Below, piece by piece: positions 47,186 through 59,275 of a stretch of 64,000 nt of DNA (the first letter of the stretch is position 1; every line of letters begins with the position of its first letter). The notes beneath the pieces were generated by a model. It had not been told where the DNA came from and did no database searches. It saw nothing but the letters and a program-made list of their open reading frames with translations. Both the position numbers and the translations under genes were made by a program. The DNA is from Nemertoderma westbladi (lineage: Eukaryota; Xenacoelomorpha; Nemertodermatida; Nemertodermatidae), in the NCBI GenBank assembly GCA_032718475.1, contig JAUCBJ010001978.1, forward strand, positions 48,142 to 112,141, written 5' to 3'.

Positions 47186-47437
47186 GCATTGTGGTGGTAA
47201 TAATTATTTTTGCTAAGCTAGCATAGCATCTCATTGTGCAGCTGCTATGCAGCAGGCCGAGTATAGTAGTAGTACTGTTGCACGTACTGTAGTATCATTT
47301 CCGTAGTTACATTTTTTGGAAAGGTTCAGTCATTACATTAGTCTATTACATTGTTCATTAAATATAATAGCTTGTCTGCTTCGGGGAAATTCATTCTTTC
47401 AAATTTGTAATTTTTTTGATCCAGAGACCGGCCAATG

Positions 47438-47620
47438 TGAAGAATCCCAGACTTTCTGCCGTTATATTTTACTTTGCAGTTACCCCCCATGTGAAGAATA
47501 CCAGACTTTCTGCCGTTATGTTTCACTTTGCAGTTACCCCCATGTGAAGAATACCAGACTTTCTGCCGTTATATTTCACTTTGCAGTTACCCCCACGCGA
47601 AGAATACCAGGTTTTCACCA
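47438..47620. repeat. 53-54-bp tandem repeat, about 3.4 copies
   Basis: Units share GACTTTCTGCCGTTATAT and CACTTTGCAGTTACCCCC, ending in ATGTGAAGAATACC. The ACTTTCTGCC word starts at 47451, 47505 and 47558. A distant inverted trace (GGTATTCTTCACATGGG) follows at about 47704-47720. Confidence 0.9.
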
Positions 47621-48984
47621 AAAACACAGGTTACAGAAGGGCTGAATCTAACCAAAACAATAGACAAATTAGTTATATGTACTCGACCGAAAAGTGAAAT
47701 CCTGGTATTCTTCACATGGGCGCAGAGACCGATACGTTACTTTGACTTCTATGCCAGTCTTGTCTTGCCATATAATCATTGTGATAGATTACCAATCCCA
47801 GACCCCAGGCGTGTACAACACAATGAATATAATAGTTTGATTCAATTCAGATCTGTTGTTGATAGGACTTCTCTAAAAATGTATGACTTTCAATGATAAA
47901 TAGTTGAGATTTATAATCAAAATTTATGTTGTTTGTTTACATGTTTAGAATCCGTAAGGTCCACCTTTCCATCGTTACCAATAAGTCACGAAATGGGCTA
48001 AGATTATCTGCGGCACGAATGAATTCTATATATTATGAAGGCCATACAATCAAATCACTATTACATGCAATCGCAAATATGGAGCCGGGGGGGGGGGGGG
48101 GGGGGGGGGGGGGTGTCACTCAATTCCAATTGAGATAATATTCCAGGACATGCTGGAGTGTAAACGCTACACCGGCAACTGTTACAAACTTTATGAGGAA
48201 AGGAGCAGGTTAATGTGACAGGATGTTCTAAGCTTCTAACCAAAACTATAAGCAAGAGTCAAGCCCACTTGTTTCAACCGGTTGTCCTTGGCTGCCGATG
48301 TACCGGGTAGCTCTTAGTTACATCCGATATGATGTTCATATGTTTCGTCGTTGCGTACGTTGTAAAGAAGTGGTTTGATTCATATATTATGAGTTATCCT
48401 TTATTTAGTATTATACAGTATCTGTATATGTACAATTCACCCATTATCCCTACAATATCTACTACTGTACTGACTTATCTAGTGCCTGTGAGTCACTCCT
48501 TTCCGTACACGCAATGATTTTAATGCACCAGATGGGCCGTGTTGACTGACTAACGGCTTTAGGTTACCATTCTCATATATCTATTAGGGTAATGCAATAT
48601 AATAGGTTTGGGACTGGTGGCAATGTGCATTGTAATCCTTCTGCCTTGGTTTGATTATATTGCAGCTATCTAATCTGGCAGCGGTATTGGTCGATAACTG
48701 CGATATGCTGATCTGGGTTAGTACACTGTACAGACAGACACTGTAAACATTACTACAGCCTTACCTACCCTACCGGTGCGGTATCTTGCTGGGCTTGCAT
48801 ACCAGTATAGTATACCGCCTGATACTTCTGTACTTGTATACGGATACGGTTACCTGTCAGCCTGGTTTACCGGTCTGCCGGTGTGGTTTTGATATATTAA
48901 CTGTGAGGTGAGTATCTGAGTATGGCAGTATGGCTTAGCACTTAGCTGCTTAGGCCCAGGTTGGAATTTATGTGGAGTTTGCTC
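47621..48984. other. Intergenic stretch before the 5.6-kb element
   Basis: No gene is supported. It contains a 27-G run at 48087-48113 and, around 48190-48250, a copy of a dispersed word set (AAAGGAGCAGGTTA, then ACCAAAACTATAA) that recurs near 60400 and, inverted, near 59400. Confidence 0.5.
48087..48113. repeat. Homopolymer run, 27 G
   Basis: The only long run in the window that is G rather than C on the plus strand. The length is uncertain. Confidence 0.85.
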
Positions 48985-49051
48985 AACATGTGTGGCGCGC
49001 ATTTCTGCATTTAGGATCCTGGCGCGACGCGAAGGAACAGGGGTGTGTGGC
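48985..49051 (+). repeat. Unit of a GC-rich tandem repeat, left of the insertion
   Basis: Contains TGTGTGGCGCGCATTT, AGGATCCTGGCGCG and AAGGAACAGGGG, and ends with the 8-bp TGTGTGGC. The same order is found on the other side of the element (54674-54755), so this is the disrupted host tandem repeat. Confidence 0.8.
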
Positions 49052-49096
49052 CCCTATTGAAAAGTTTTATTTTCTGCGCCGAACGCGGCGCCGGGT

Positions 49097-49312
49097 GCCA
49101 AAAATCCTGCGCCGGCTCTGAGCAAAACCACGCCGGGTGCAAAAAATCCTGCGCCGGCTCTGTGCAAAACCACGCCGGGTGCAAAAAATCCTGCGCTGGC
49201 TCTGTGCAAACCCACGCCCATGCCAGGTGCAAAAACTTCTGCGCCGGCTCTGTGCAATGCAAAATGCTGCGCCGGGTGAAAAATCTTCCACCGGCTCTTC
49301 AAAGCCGCACCG
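49097..49312. repeat. Left subterminal repeats, about 41-bp unit
   Basis: About five copies of AAAAAATCCTGCGCCGGCTC followed by TGTGCAAAACCACGCCGGGTGC, the later ones diverged. They likely are transposase-binding or structural repeats of the 5.6-kb element. The short arginine- or cysteine-rich frames across them are not genes. Confidence 0.9.
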
Positions 49313-49337
49313 GGCTGACTGGTATAAAACATAAAAT

Positions 49338-49440
49338 ATGCCTGTTATACTGTACAGTACCTGTAATTTATTCTGTTATCTATAAAAAAAATATGCCTGT
49401 TATACTGTACAGTACCTGTAATTTATTCTGTTATCTATAA
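49338..49440. repeat. Two-copy tandem repeat of about 55 bp
   Basis: ATGCCTGTTATACTGTACAG and the following CCTGTAATTTATTCTGTTATC are present twice in succession. Confidence 0.9.
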
Positions 49441-49609
49441 TACTGCAGCTGCACTAATCCAAGTTGATACTTAACGAACGAAAGTTGTGGGTGGGTGAAA
49501 TGAAAATAAGGATACAGAGACGGAAAACCTTAATAAAGACAAATGCAACAAGTACAGTGTCAGTAGGTACGTTGTTTTATTCCAAAAGTGTAACATTACG
49601 AAACAACTA

Positions 49610-51163
49610 CCCAGGTAGCACAGGACGTCCACGAAAGAAATTGAACGTTCATATTTGGTACTTTTTTTATGCGAATCTGAACATCAATGAAATATTGTTC
49701 AAAATAGGTAAAAATTGCTGACGTTGTGAGTAATTTACCAAATTGTGACGTTCACATTAGGTAATTTAACGTCCTAACTTTAAAGAAATTGAATATGAAC
49801 CAAAACAAACGAATATTGAACGTTCAAATTGCGTCCAGTTATGCGTTCATTTCTTTGTACCTAAATATGTACGTTGTTTGAACGTTTATGAACGTTCAAA
49901 CATAATTTACTTTAACTTGTTATGTCAACGGCATGTTCAAACTTGTTCGTGATACAATTATCTGACTATTTATTATTGTGCAATTATTTTTTATGTTGGT
50001 TAGCCTACTCCTTGTATGGTTGGTGTGGTTCCGCTTAGTTATACCTGGACTAATGGTTCATTCTCAATACAAAACAATTACTTTAAGTAATCGAAAAATT
50101 ATTCACACAACAAAACATTGATAACCAATACAATGCTGACGCATTTTTAAACATTTTAAACAACAAATAACATCAAAATTAGACAAAGGTGATTCTACTG
50201 ATTACTAAAGCTAATACACTAGTACTATGTCACGAAAAATTGTAATAAAATTATTAGAATATATTAGGCCTTTTGAACCAAGAAAATATCAAACAAAGAA
50301 AACCGGAAAAGTTTGTCTATTTTGATACCAACTGACCAAATACCATTACATTTTGTTGAGATAAATCGGATATATGGGTGTTGGAATGTTCAAACTTCTA
50401 TCATGTGTAGGGTAATTTTTTTAATCGCAAAACATTATTTTTTATTTTACAAATTTATCATATTATATAAACCTTTCTTACGTTTCAATTGCTTTTTGTA
50501 TGTATTATTGCCTTATTGCATAGATACAAAATTTAAAATATCAATTATAAGGTCATAAAATTAATTAATTTTTTTAAGATTCATCAATATGAATAATCTA
50601 TTTTGGCTGGAAATAAGATAAAATACAGAAATCTAACTAATCCAATGTGAATTTGTGGATCATCACCATAATATATCATGGATACTCTTATATCACTATC
50701 GATTAAATAATTTCATATATACTCTGATGCTTCCTTCTCTAAATGTATAGGGTATTGTAGGTGTAGGGCCGTAGGATAGTGTGTAGGGATTGGATAAGGT
50801 AGGCTACCCCCCCCCCCCCCCCCCCCCCCTCCCCTCTCTACACAGAACATGCACCAACAAACAGTGATTGGTTGGTCTCACGTTAAATTTTTACGTTTAT
50901 TCAACATAATATGGACCTATAACACACCAGAAATGAACGTCTAGTGAACACGTCATTTGAACATAGATTGCCTGTGGTCTCTTTTACGTTCAATTGCCCG
51001 TTCATATTACGGTACTTCTGACGGCCAACTTTGAACTATTGAACGTTTAGCATCAATAGCATCTTATGGGAGAAATACAACGTCATATGAACATAAATCC
51101 AGAACGTCTGGACGAATAATGAACGTAAATTTACCGTAAATTTACGTATTTGTGCTACCTGGG
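49610..51163. mobile_element. 1.55-kb TIR element flanked by TA
   Basis: The left terminus CCCAGGTAGCACA (49610-49622) and the right terminus TGTGCTACCTGGG (51151-51163) are perfect 13-bp inverted repeats, and both ends are bordered by TA. This fits a TA-targeting family (mariner-like or a related MITE). The interior is rich in GAACGTTC and AACGTTCA words spread over both halves, and carries a 23-C run at 50807-50829. No transposase is seen, so it is non-autonomous. It is nested in the 5.6-kb element. Confidence 0.83.
50807..50829. repeat. Homopolymer run, 23 C
   Basis: Uninterrupted C on the plus strand inside the TA-flanked element. The length is uncertain. Confidence 0.85.
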
Positions 51164-51170
51164 TACTTAA

Positions 51171-52270
51171 CCCTTCCCCGGTAACGTGGGGTAAAATAAT
51201 ACCCCAAGGGGATTAATTTTGATATTTTTCGACAATCTCTCATATTATGTATGTCCAGCTTCATAGTATCTTCCAAAAAACTTGTAATCTAACGATTGTG
51301 TGGGTCATACCCATAAAATTTTTTTTATGAAAAATGTTATGGGCCTTTAATTTGAAAACAACTTAGTTAGGTAAGATGGGGTTATAAAAATACCCCATAA
51401 CGTTATAGTGCTGGTTTAGTGGTAGTTTGTGACTCATTTTGGTGTCATTGGAACCACAATGGTCGATTTAGTTGTACTAGACTGCTAGACAGCTAGAGGC
51501 ATGTTTTAACTTTGACTTTTTAAGACCAAATTATCAGTATTTTATGTAGCTACTGTATTCTGGTATTGTGTATGGCCTGTATTTCACAAGCCAAGACTTC
51601 GGCCTAATCGCGATATGCGATAGATTGCTAAGTATAAGTCTGTAAGTGAATAATTCTTATTGTAGGCTTTCTTAGTGGTCTTCTGTCCTTTTGGGTCTCA
51701 TTATGGGTTCATTGTAACTGCAATAATGTATAATTTAGTTGGACAATAATCACATTTAATGACCAAATCATCAGTACTTTTGCAGTCATGGTGTAAATTT
51801 CATATTACAATTCAAGATCTTCTGCTATTGCGAGGTGATATAGGGCCTATCTGTATATATATATATTTCACCTTGTTGACTTTCAGTGGTGGTATTTGAC
51901 TCATTTTATGCTTCTTGGAACTGCAATGGTATACTTGACCCATAACACCACTAAAAAACCTAAAATGAGAAACACTCTCACGCAGCTAATGCTTCACTAT
52001 GATAGTATCTTGTTACAAAACGCCCCATCGCGACGTTAACAATGATCGCGATTGTAGTGGGATAACTTTTGTGGCATTGAGCGTTGGGTAGACTTCAACC
52101 AAATTGAAAAAACAAATTCACAACGTATTTTTTCACCATTTGGCAAATTCTGGGAGGGGGATTGTAAGTGTTTTTCTGTTTAATGTTACTTAAAATGTCT
52201 TATCAATTTGGGGTATAAAAATACCCCACGTTACCGGTGAAGGATAATTTTTTACCATACCGGGGCAGGG
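51171..52270. mobile_element. 1.1-kb piggyBac-like non-autonomous element
   Basis: Flanked by TTAA on both sides (51167-51170 and 52271-52274). The termini begin CCCTTCCCCGGTA and, read inverted from the right, CCCTGCCCCGGTA. Inner inverted words GTAACGTGGGGTA and TACCCCACGTTAC extend the symmetry. TTAA duplications and CCC-starting termini are hallmarks of the piggyBac superfamily. There is no transposase frame. Its left TTAA lies two bases beyond the TA-flanked element, so it probably landed next to it. Confidence 0.88.
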
Positions 52271-52274
52271 TTAA

Positions 52275-53199
52275 GAAACACTGCATGTAAATTTTTGTTG
52301 TCAAGTAAAGTGTACATTTTTTGAAATTACTCAAATGTTACAATATGAATTATAGAAAGAATATTAAAGACTACTTCAGTAGGCCTAGTCCTTGTATTTA
52401 TGTACTACGTTCTACTTTATTACATACTACGTAATGTGGTCCTATACGTCTATGCTACAGATACGGTATGTCTGAATGAATAATGACTAGCTGTATGTTA
52501 TGTTATTAATATCGCCAGAATAACAATATAATATTAATTTTTGCACATGTACGTACACGTACAGTAGATTAAAATAAAATGAACACATATCTGGCAAAGT
52601 ACGCTAATAAGCGTATGTACTATTGTAATAAAAATACGGATAATGGTATTCAGGTAAAATTGGTAAAATATTTAAAATTATAGTTTATTTACAGTACTTA
52701 CAGTTGGTGCATATTAATTATTAAAAAAAAAATGAAATTACAGTAAAATTAAATTAAAAACCGGCAAAGCATACTTAGGTTCAAGGGCTTCAACAACATA
52801 CAGTAGTACTAAAGGGAAACATATTAATAAGGACAAGTTTACAATACTCTATAGGATACAACACAACAATACGTAGTTATACGGAACATAAATTTGGTAC
52901 CGAAGGTATATAGTACCGTATGTCGCATAAGTAAAATATTACTGCTGAAATAAAACGCGCAAAGTAAAGTAACTACAAAAGATAGGAAAACAATTAAACG
53001 TAAAAAAACACTATTTTAAAATTTAACACAAAAAAATGTTTTTTGGGATTGAAAAAATGAAAATAATAGGTACTGTAGCTTGATTTTAATAAAGACATCG
53101 TTGTATCCGAAAGATATCGCTTTCGCTACTGCCACTTGGCGCAGAGGAAGATCAATATACTGTATATTCATTTTAAGGGACATTTCGCAGTCTAGTCTA
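52275..53199. other. AT-rich filler inside the 5.6-kb element
   Basis: No coding signal and no clear repeat structure is seen. Confidence 0.5.
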
Positions 53200-53910
53200 T
53201 TTTTGAATATGCTCAATCATGGAGTACCAAGGGTATTACGTGCATTAACAACACTTTCCGGTAATGGTAAAGGATTCCAAATGTTTACAACGCTGTCTGC
53301 AAAGTTGTTGCGTGTTAGCATTGGTGGAGTTAGGAACGAAACTGGAAGAAATTACTTCGCTCAATTTTGTCAATCCCGGTGATAAACTTGTATGTTGATA
53401 TAAGGTCGGCTAGTACACGGCGATATATTATTGTCGGTAGTTTGAGTGCAAGTAGTCGGTTTTCATATGACAACTCAGACAGCGATAGTACAACTGTACA
53501 AGGCGAGTGACCACACGGTGTTGTACTTGTTCAAGACGTTCAATATTTATCATGTCGGAGGAATGGCGAACAAACAACTGTGTCGTATTAAAGGAGAGGC
53601 CGAACAAAGGATTTGTATAACAGGGTCATAGGGTAAACATCGGAGCTTCCAAATATGTAAAGGTTCTTCGTATTAAATGGACGACTCGCATATGGCACGG
53701 GCTACAATCTTTGTGCAGTGAGCTGTGATGCTGTGAAGGACAAGTCTGGTGTAAATGTAATTCCAAAATCACGTTCCTCGGTTGCCGATAAAAGTGTCCG
53801 TCCATTCATTGTGTAAAAAGTTGCTTGGGGATTTCTAGAACCTAGATGCATGCATGACCTTGCACTTGGAGTCATTGAACTGCAATTTCCAATGGTTACA
53901 CATGTGTGTC
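53200..53910 (-). mobile_element. Degenerate CR1/Jockey-type LINE 3' fragment
   Basis: On the minus strand, with several frame changes, the C-terminal region of a LINE polyprotein can be followed: LQFNDSKCKVMH, RNPQATFYTMNGRTLL, RDFGITFTPDLSF, LYKSFVRPLL, INIERLEQVQHRVVTRL, LSYENRLLALKLPT and YRRVLADLISTYK. The order matches the segment after the reverse transcriptase in CR1-like elements. Stops and shifts show it is dead. The opposite-strand frames of 60-100 codons here are shadows of it. Confidence 0.8.
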
Positions 53911-54379
53911 GGTAATAAATTGTTTCATTATCAATAGTGCTATACAGCCATAGTATAAGTCGTTTATTTTATTCACTGTTCAACTTCATTCTGTCTGCCT
54001 GTTTGCTGTTTTATTATATGTGCAGTTTTATTTATACGCTTCTATGACAGCGGTGTCTCCATCCAAATAATATAATATAATATAAATATAGTTTATACAA
54101 TACAGCAATATTATGTAAATAAATAAACTGACTATGACCAATAGCAATAATGACTGATCAGCTGATAGCTGGAACCTTGATAGCCTACCTCAGTACCTGC
54201 CTACAGCATAAGGTTAAATACGTAAATAAATGACCAGTTGCAGTCAGCCAGTGCTGCAGTGTGAGTTTCCTTTATGCCTCCTGCATGGCCAGTTGTTATT
54301 GTGTTGCTGTGCTGTTGGTCTGATGAACGCATGTCTGCTGTCTCAGTCTCACTGTCTGCCTGGCAGCCTGGTGCTAGGT
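53911..54379. other. Stretch before the right subterminal repeats
   Basis: AT-rich, then CTG-rich. No gene is supported. Confidence 0.45.
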
Positions 54380-54657
54380 TCGGCTGATTTCTGCGCCAGG
54401 CAAATATGTACGCCGGGTGTGCTGGGCTGATTCTTGCTTCGGCGCCGGGTCAATTTCTGCAGCGTCGACGCCGGGAATATTTCGACGCCTGCTGCGCCGA
54501 GCGCAGCATCTCTACCATTGGCAGTGCTCCGCCGGCTACGCCGGCGTAGCACATCTCTGCGCCGACCCTTCCGGCTCATTGCCCGGCGTAGCACATTTCT
54601 GCGCCAGCTCCCGGCGCAAGTTCTAGTGCTGCGCCGAACGTGCTCGGCGTACATGTG
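54380..54657. repeat. Right GC-rich subterminal region
   Basis: Contains repeated GCGCCGG, GGCGTAGCACAT and TTTCTGCGCC words, partly in inverted order relative to the left subterminal repeats. TCTGCGCCGA occurs near both ends. It completes the 5.6-kb element just inside its right inverted repeat. Confidence 0.75.
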
Positions 54658-54673
54658 AAACTTTTCAATAGGG

Positions 54674-54755
54674 TGTGTGGCGCGCATTTAGGATCCTGGC
54701 GCGAAGGAACAGGGGCGTGCGTGTGGCGCGCATTGAGGATCCTGGCGCGGAAATG
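54674..54755 (+). repeat. GC-rich tandem repeat, right of the insertion
   Basis: About two units with GTGTGGCGCGCATT, AGGATCCTGGCGCG and GAAGGAACAGGGG. They continue the unit interrupted by the 5.6-kb element. Confidence 0.85.
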
Positions 54756-55016
54756 GATGTCATGCTGTCATGTACAGTAGCAAAATGCACTGGCATGGCA
54801 ACATATCCAGCCACTCTCTGACTCTACTTGAAATTATACCGGTCTGCCACGCCAGTAGAGCCTATTTTTAAAAAGAGTTACCGGTAGGCCTAGGCCTTAA
54901 AATTTTTCGCTCGCTTCGCTCGCGTTTGTGTATTGTACCTGCCTACTGTACGCTCTACTCTTACTCATCATTCTAATAACCTGATAACTATTATACAGTA
55001 CCGGTAATAGGGATAT

Positions 55017-57668
55017 TTGATTAAAGTGCTATTTTATTACAGTATTTGTTTATTAACCTATAGACAGATAGAAGTAGTTCCGTGCCTTGACTGCTTGAAC
55101 TGGTTTGCACTCCCACATTATGGACAAACGGACAGATTGATATTGACAGGCGGAAACGCAACCTATTTTTTCAAATCAAGAACAGGAATCACAATAAGAA
55201 GCTCTCTAATAGATCATATAATATCCTCAGAAAACATTACTAATTGTTTAGAAGAACGCCATATCTTCCAACAAAACGATGATAACATTTCTGATCATAC
55301 ACCTGTCTCCTGCAACTTCAACATTCCTCAAATGGAGCACAAACAAAAATTACAAAACAAACCGGCGTGGAGGAATACTAGACCTCGCTTCTTTCTATTT
55401 AAAGAAGCAACAACAGAACAGAAAGAAGCCTATAGAAAATCTGTTAATGACGAGCTACTGAGCTTTAGCAAAATCTTGCTTAACGATGATGGTGTTTCGT
55501 ACTCAACAAACAAATTGCTACCAGAAGAGATGGTTAAAAAGATTAACCATACAATACTACAATCTGCCAAACACCACATCCCGTCCATAATACCCAAAAA
55601 ATTGAAACGCTGGAAGAACCATGGAAACAATGGCAAGACACTCCCAACTCGGTCTACTATATCACTGAAATCTCTAGAAATGATAAAAATTAAACGAACT
55701 TCCAACAACAACTTAACGTTGAAAGACGCCTCCCTTCAGAGACTACAAGAGGGTCGTATAAGAGCCAAAATAGCACATAGAGCATACCATGAACATATTT
55801 TGAGTCTCGCCCAAACATGTGCAAACGACACGGACAAATTCTGGAACAAACTCAAACGTGAGGAAACCAATCATACTACCATCACAGAAGCGAATGCGAA
55901 TAAACTCTATACCCACTATAAAGATTTCTTTGAGACAGACAGTAGTGATAAAAATAGCCACCAACAAACCACCAACGACGAAACTCAAGTCGACGGGGAA
56001 AACCTAGAAAGTAGTCCAACTAGTGAGCTCTTCAATGCCAAACTCTTTACAATCCAAGACATAAAGACTGCAATAGAATCACTTAATAAGGGAAAGGCGT
56101 CCGATTTTGCTAACATAACAACAGAGCACCTAATTAATGCATCATCAAATACTATGTGTAAATATATTGCTTTCCTTTTCAACAGCATGACCCATTGTGG
56201 AGTCTTTCCGGACAACCTATGTGCGAGTCTCTTACTACCACACATCAAGAATGCTACTAGAAAGAAAAACGATACAACAAATTACAGAGGAATTTCAATC
56301 TCATCAATCTTCGTCAAGCTGTGGGAAATTGTAGTTCTGAGCGAATTCACTCGAGAAGCAACTAGCCATCTCCAAATGGCATACAAGAAAGGAATCAATG
56401 GAGAAATCCCCTACATGGTAGCCAATAAACTAATTAAGCGTTTTAATGCAGGTGGCTCAGACGTCCACGTGCTCTCAATAGACTTATCTGCGGCTTTCGA
56501 CTGCGTAAACCACAAATCTCTCTTTAGTAAGCTTAGGGAAACAAATATCGATAAACCCTGGTTACAACTACTCGAATCACTCTACAAAAAATCTACAGCT
56601 TATGTAAGAACAGGACGACGTTTATACACACAATCAATCAAACTATCCAAAGGCGTAAGACAAGGGGGAGTATTATCTGCCTGGCTCTTTAATTTTTATC
56701 TAAAAGAATTATTCGTCAACATAGAATCATTAGGATTAGGTATACACATCAACAAGCACTCCTACCCTATAATTGGGTATGCAGATGACATACTGCTTCT
56801 AGCAAACCTAAAGAGCGATCTACAGAAGTTAACAACAGTCTGTACTACCTACTTCTCTGCACATGGCCTAAAAGCGAACCCAACAAAATCCCATTATGTT
56901 ATCTGCTCACCAACAACAAAGACAACCACTAAACAAACCCTGAAAGTTGGTCACACTACCCTAGAACACGAAAATAGTTGTCGATACCTAGGACTGCCCT
57001 TCCCCTTAACTCAGGACAGCCTAAAAGACAACTTCGTCAAAAGGTGCTGGTGGAATGTGGCGCGATTAAAGAACCGGGGGTTATCAACTTCTGATGTGCC
57101 CCTGATAGTTACGAAGACCATATGGAAAACCATTTGCACCCCATCAATCCTATATGGAACAGCAAATTACACAGATGCTATCACCAACGATTTTGAAGTC
57201 TTTTTTCGAAAGGCTATGAGATCAATATTAGGTGTCAAAAACTACGTATCAAACAATACCCTGTACCTTCTCCTAGGACAAGAAACCCTATCATCCCTAG
57301 TGGCATACAACAAATGTAGGATCATATACAGTGCTTTCAACTCTCGCAATCCAAAAATAATATACCTCTTCGCCTGGCTTCTAGCGCAGCATAGCCTTAA
57401 TATATATAAAGACCCCCTATTTGATGACTACAACGCTGCGTCGTGGATTTACGGACTACCATGCATAACCAGCCTAGTAACGGCATCCTACAGCACCAAA
57501 CATACCATAAAGAATGCGAAAGAACGCAACAAGCCAACAGCCAAATATAAGGACATTTTCAATGCGCTGTTTTTAAATAGTATCCTAAACAACATCAACT
57601 CAGAAAACCACGTAAGGCATGAATGTATCCTTGATTTTTATGGAATCGAAAAATCAACCACACAATAA
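55017..57668 (+). mobile_element. LINE (CR1-like) endonuclease end plus full reverse transcriptase
   Basis: 883 uninterrupted codons. The start is a 5' truncation within the endonuclease, of which the C-terminal words SLIDHIISS and DNISDHTPVSCNF remain. After a linker come the reverse transcriptase motifs: LNKGKASDFANITTEHL, NYRGISISSIF, LSIDLSAAFDCVNHKSLF (first aspartate), KGVRQGGVLSAWLFNFYL, IIGYADDILLLANL (YADD) and CRYLGLPFPL, followed by a C-terminal region ending at 57668. All catalytic residues are present, so the polymerase may be functional although the element is 5'-truncated. A 3' tail with TGAATGTAATGTAATT near 57830 marks the likely end. It is a different family from the LINE at 39768-41146. 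Confidence 0.92.
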
Positions 57669-58143
57669 TAACTCATGACTAGGTACACACAGAGCTAACT
57701 ATCACCATGGTGTCTTTGAGTGACCTGACTTTTATTGATTTATTGTTTTATTGATTTACTGATTTATTGATTTATTTTTTGATTATTGACCGTTTTAATT
57801 ATAGCCTGCCGGGGCGTATGCCGTGCAAATGAATGTAATGTAATTGAGCGTCATGGCCAATCAGGCAGTCAGGCCAAAGTTTTAATCTCTTTCAAAATAT
57901 GAGTTGTTTGAAAGGTTTTTCAATTGTTCACACTAATATAGCTTAAAACCACGATTCAGCAGATTTTCCGTGCTCGCTACACTCCGATTTAATTCATAAT
58001 CACGTGTGGCACGCTTTTATGTCAATATATTCCCTATAGGGCTTAGGCTATGGAGTAGGAGTGGGTACGTATCTGCGTATTGCTGTATTGTGTTGCCTGG
58101 CAGCTTGGCCCGATGCAGATATATTTTTTGAACCACTTCCGTC
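57669..58143 (+). other. LINE 3' untranslated region and short spacer
   Basis: The first 175 bases include ATTTATTGATTT-type repeats and the GAATGTAATGTAATT tail of the preceding LINE. The rest, up to the hAT-like element, shows nothing recognisable. Confidence 0.55.
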
Positions 58144-59275
58144 CAGGGCTGGCAAAAACCTTAGGTTTTTCAGAAAAATTTTTAGGTTTTAGGTTTTTGC
58201 AAGGTTTTTGTAGGTTTTTGGAAGGTTTTTGCAGGTTTTTGAAGTTTTTCGCTAGGTTTTTGTAGTATTTCGCTAGGTTTTTGTAGTATTTCTGTATTTG
58301 TATAGGCCTATCAGCCTATTGATTGATTAGATTGACCTGGTTGGTAAATGATTAGATAAATTATATGGGGCCACATTTGGTCAACTGGTCAAGATTATAT
58401 TTTATAGACTGACTGACTGATAGATACACTATAATACAAAATTGTTGAAAGAATGAGTCCGTCAGGTTTCATTGTCATATTAGTTACAATTATATAAACC
58501 TGTACAAACTGACAAAGTCTGAAAGTAGGCTTTCAGCAGTACAGTCTTAAATTCAGACAGTAGGTGGTAGGTGCAACTATTTATTACACTATTAGTGTAG
58601 TGTATTAGTTCAGTAGTCTATCTGTCTATTAGTATCATTAGCATATCAATCAATGCATGCAGAATGCAGGCACGCGATTCAGCGAATGCAGAATGACACC
58701 CCATCCCACAGTCCCATACTGCCATAAAAGCATAACACAAACCATAGGCTAACCCGATAACCACCTGACTGCCTGTGACCACCAGCTGACCAGAGCCAGA
58801 GCTGCAGAGACCGGACCGACCACCCACTGACTGACTGACGCTGACCCAGCCACCTGGCTGCCTGAAGCCTGGACCACTTGCCACTGCTGCACTGTACGTA
58901 CGTCAGTACCGGTACGTGTACAGTTATCAGCAAGGTACATACTACATACGTCAGGATGTAGGTCTGTAGTCACAGTCAGGTAGTTGAGTTACCGGTCAGC
59001 GGTACCGGACCATCTGACTGCTAACTTGCATCAGCTAACTTGCACCAGTCAGCTTGTCAGTAGTGACAAGACAACTGGACTGGACTGGAACTCATCAGCT
59101 GACAATGCAAGTTGACTTGTTCAGTTGTTTTGAGTGTACAAATGAAATTAAAAGGCAAATTAAAGATGAAAAATCAAAAACCTAAAAACCTAGTTTTAGG
59201 CTTTTTTCAAATTTTAGGTTTTTGACAAAAACCTACAAAAACCTAGGTTTACAAAAACCTACTTTGCCAGCCCTG
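58144..59275. mobile_element. 1.1-kb hAT-like non-autonomous element
   Basis: Starts with CAGGGCTGGCAAAAACC and ends with TTTGCCAGCCCTG; CAGGGCTGGC is a typical hAT terminus. An exact 8-bp duplication, CTTCCGTC, flanks it (58136-58143 and 59276-59283). Subterminal AGGTTTTTG words are repeated many times at the left and appear as CAAAAACCT at the right. The interior is CTG/CAG-rich and has no transposase. Confidence 0.93.

Larger units (their letters stand above)
49052..54673. mobile_element. 5.6-kb TIR element with 8-bp target duplication
   Basis: The left end CCCTATTGAAAAGTTT (49052-49067) and the right end AAACTTTTCAATAGGG (54658-54673) are perfect 16-bp inverted repeats. Both are flanked by TGTGTGGC (49044-49051 and 54674-54681). 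Removing the element and one duplicate restores an intact unit of the surrounding tandem repeat, which confirms the insertion. Both ends carry GC-rich subterminal repeats with the CTGCGCC core. No transposase frame is visible, so it appears non-autonomous or gutted. Eight-base duplications occur in hAT, P, MuDR-like and Zisupton-type elements; the termini do not let me decide. At least three other elements lie inside it. Confidence 0.88.

Noticed and set aside
49011-49334. Cysteine- and arginine-rich frames near the left end of the 5.6-kb element
   Set aside because: They follow the 41-bp subterminal repeat in several frames and both strands, with no domain.
53080-53631. Plus-strand frames of 100 and 61 codons
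   Set aside because: The opposite strand carries a recognisable degenerate LINE C-terminus that explains the sequence.
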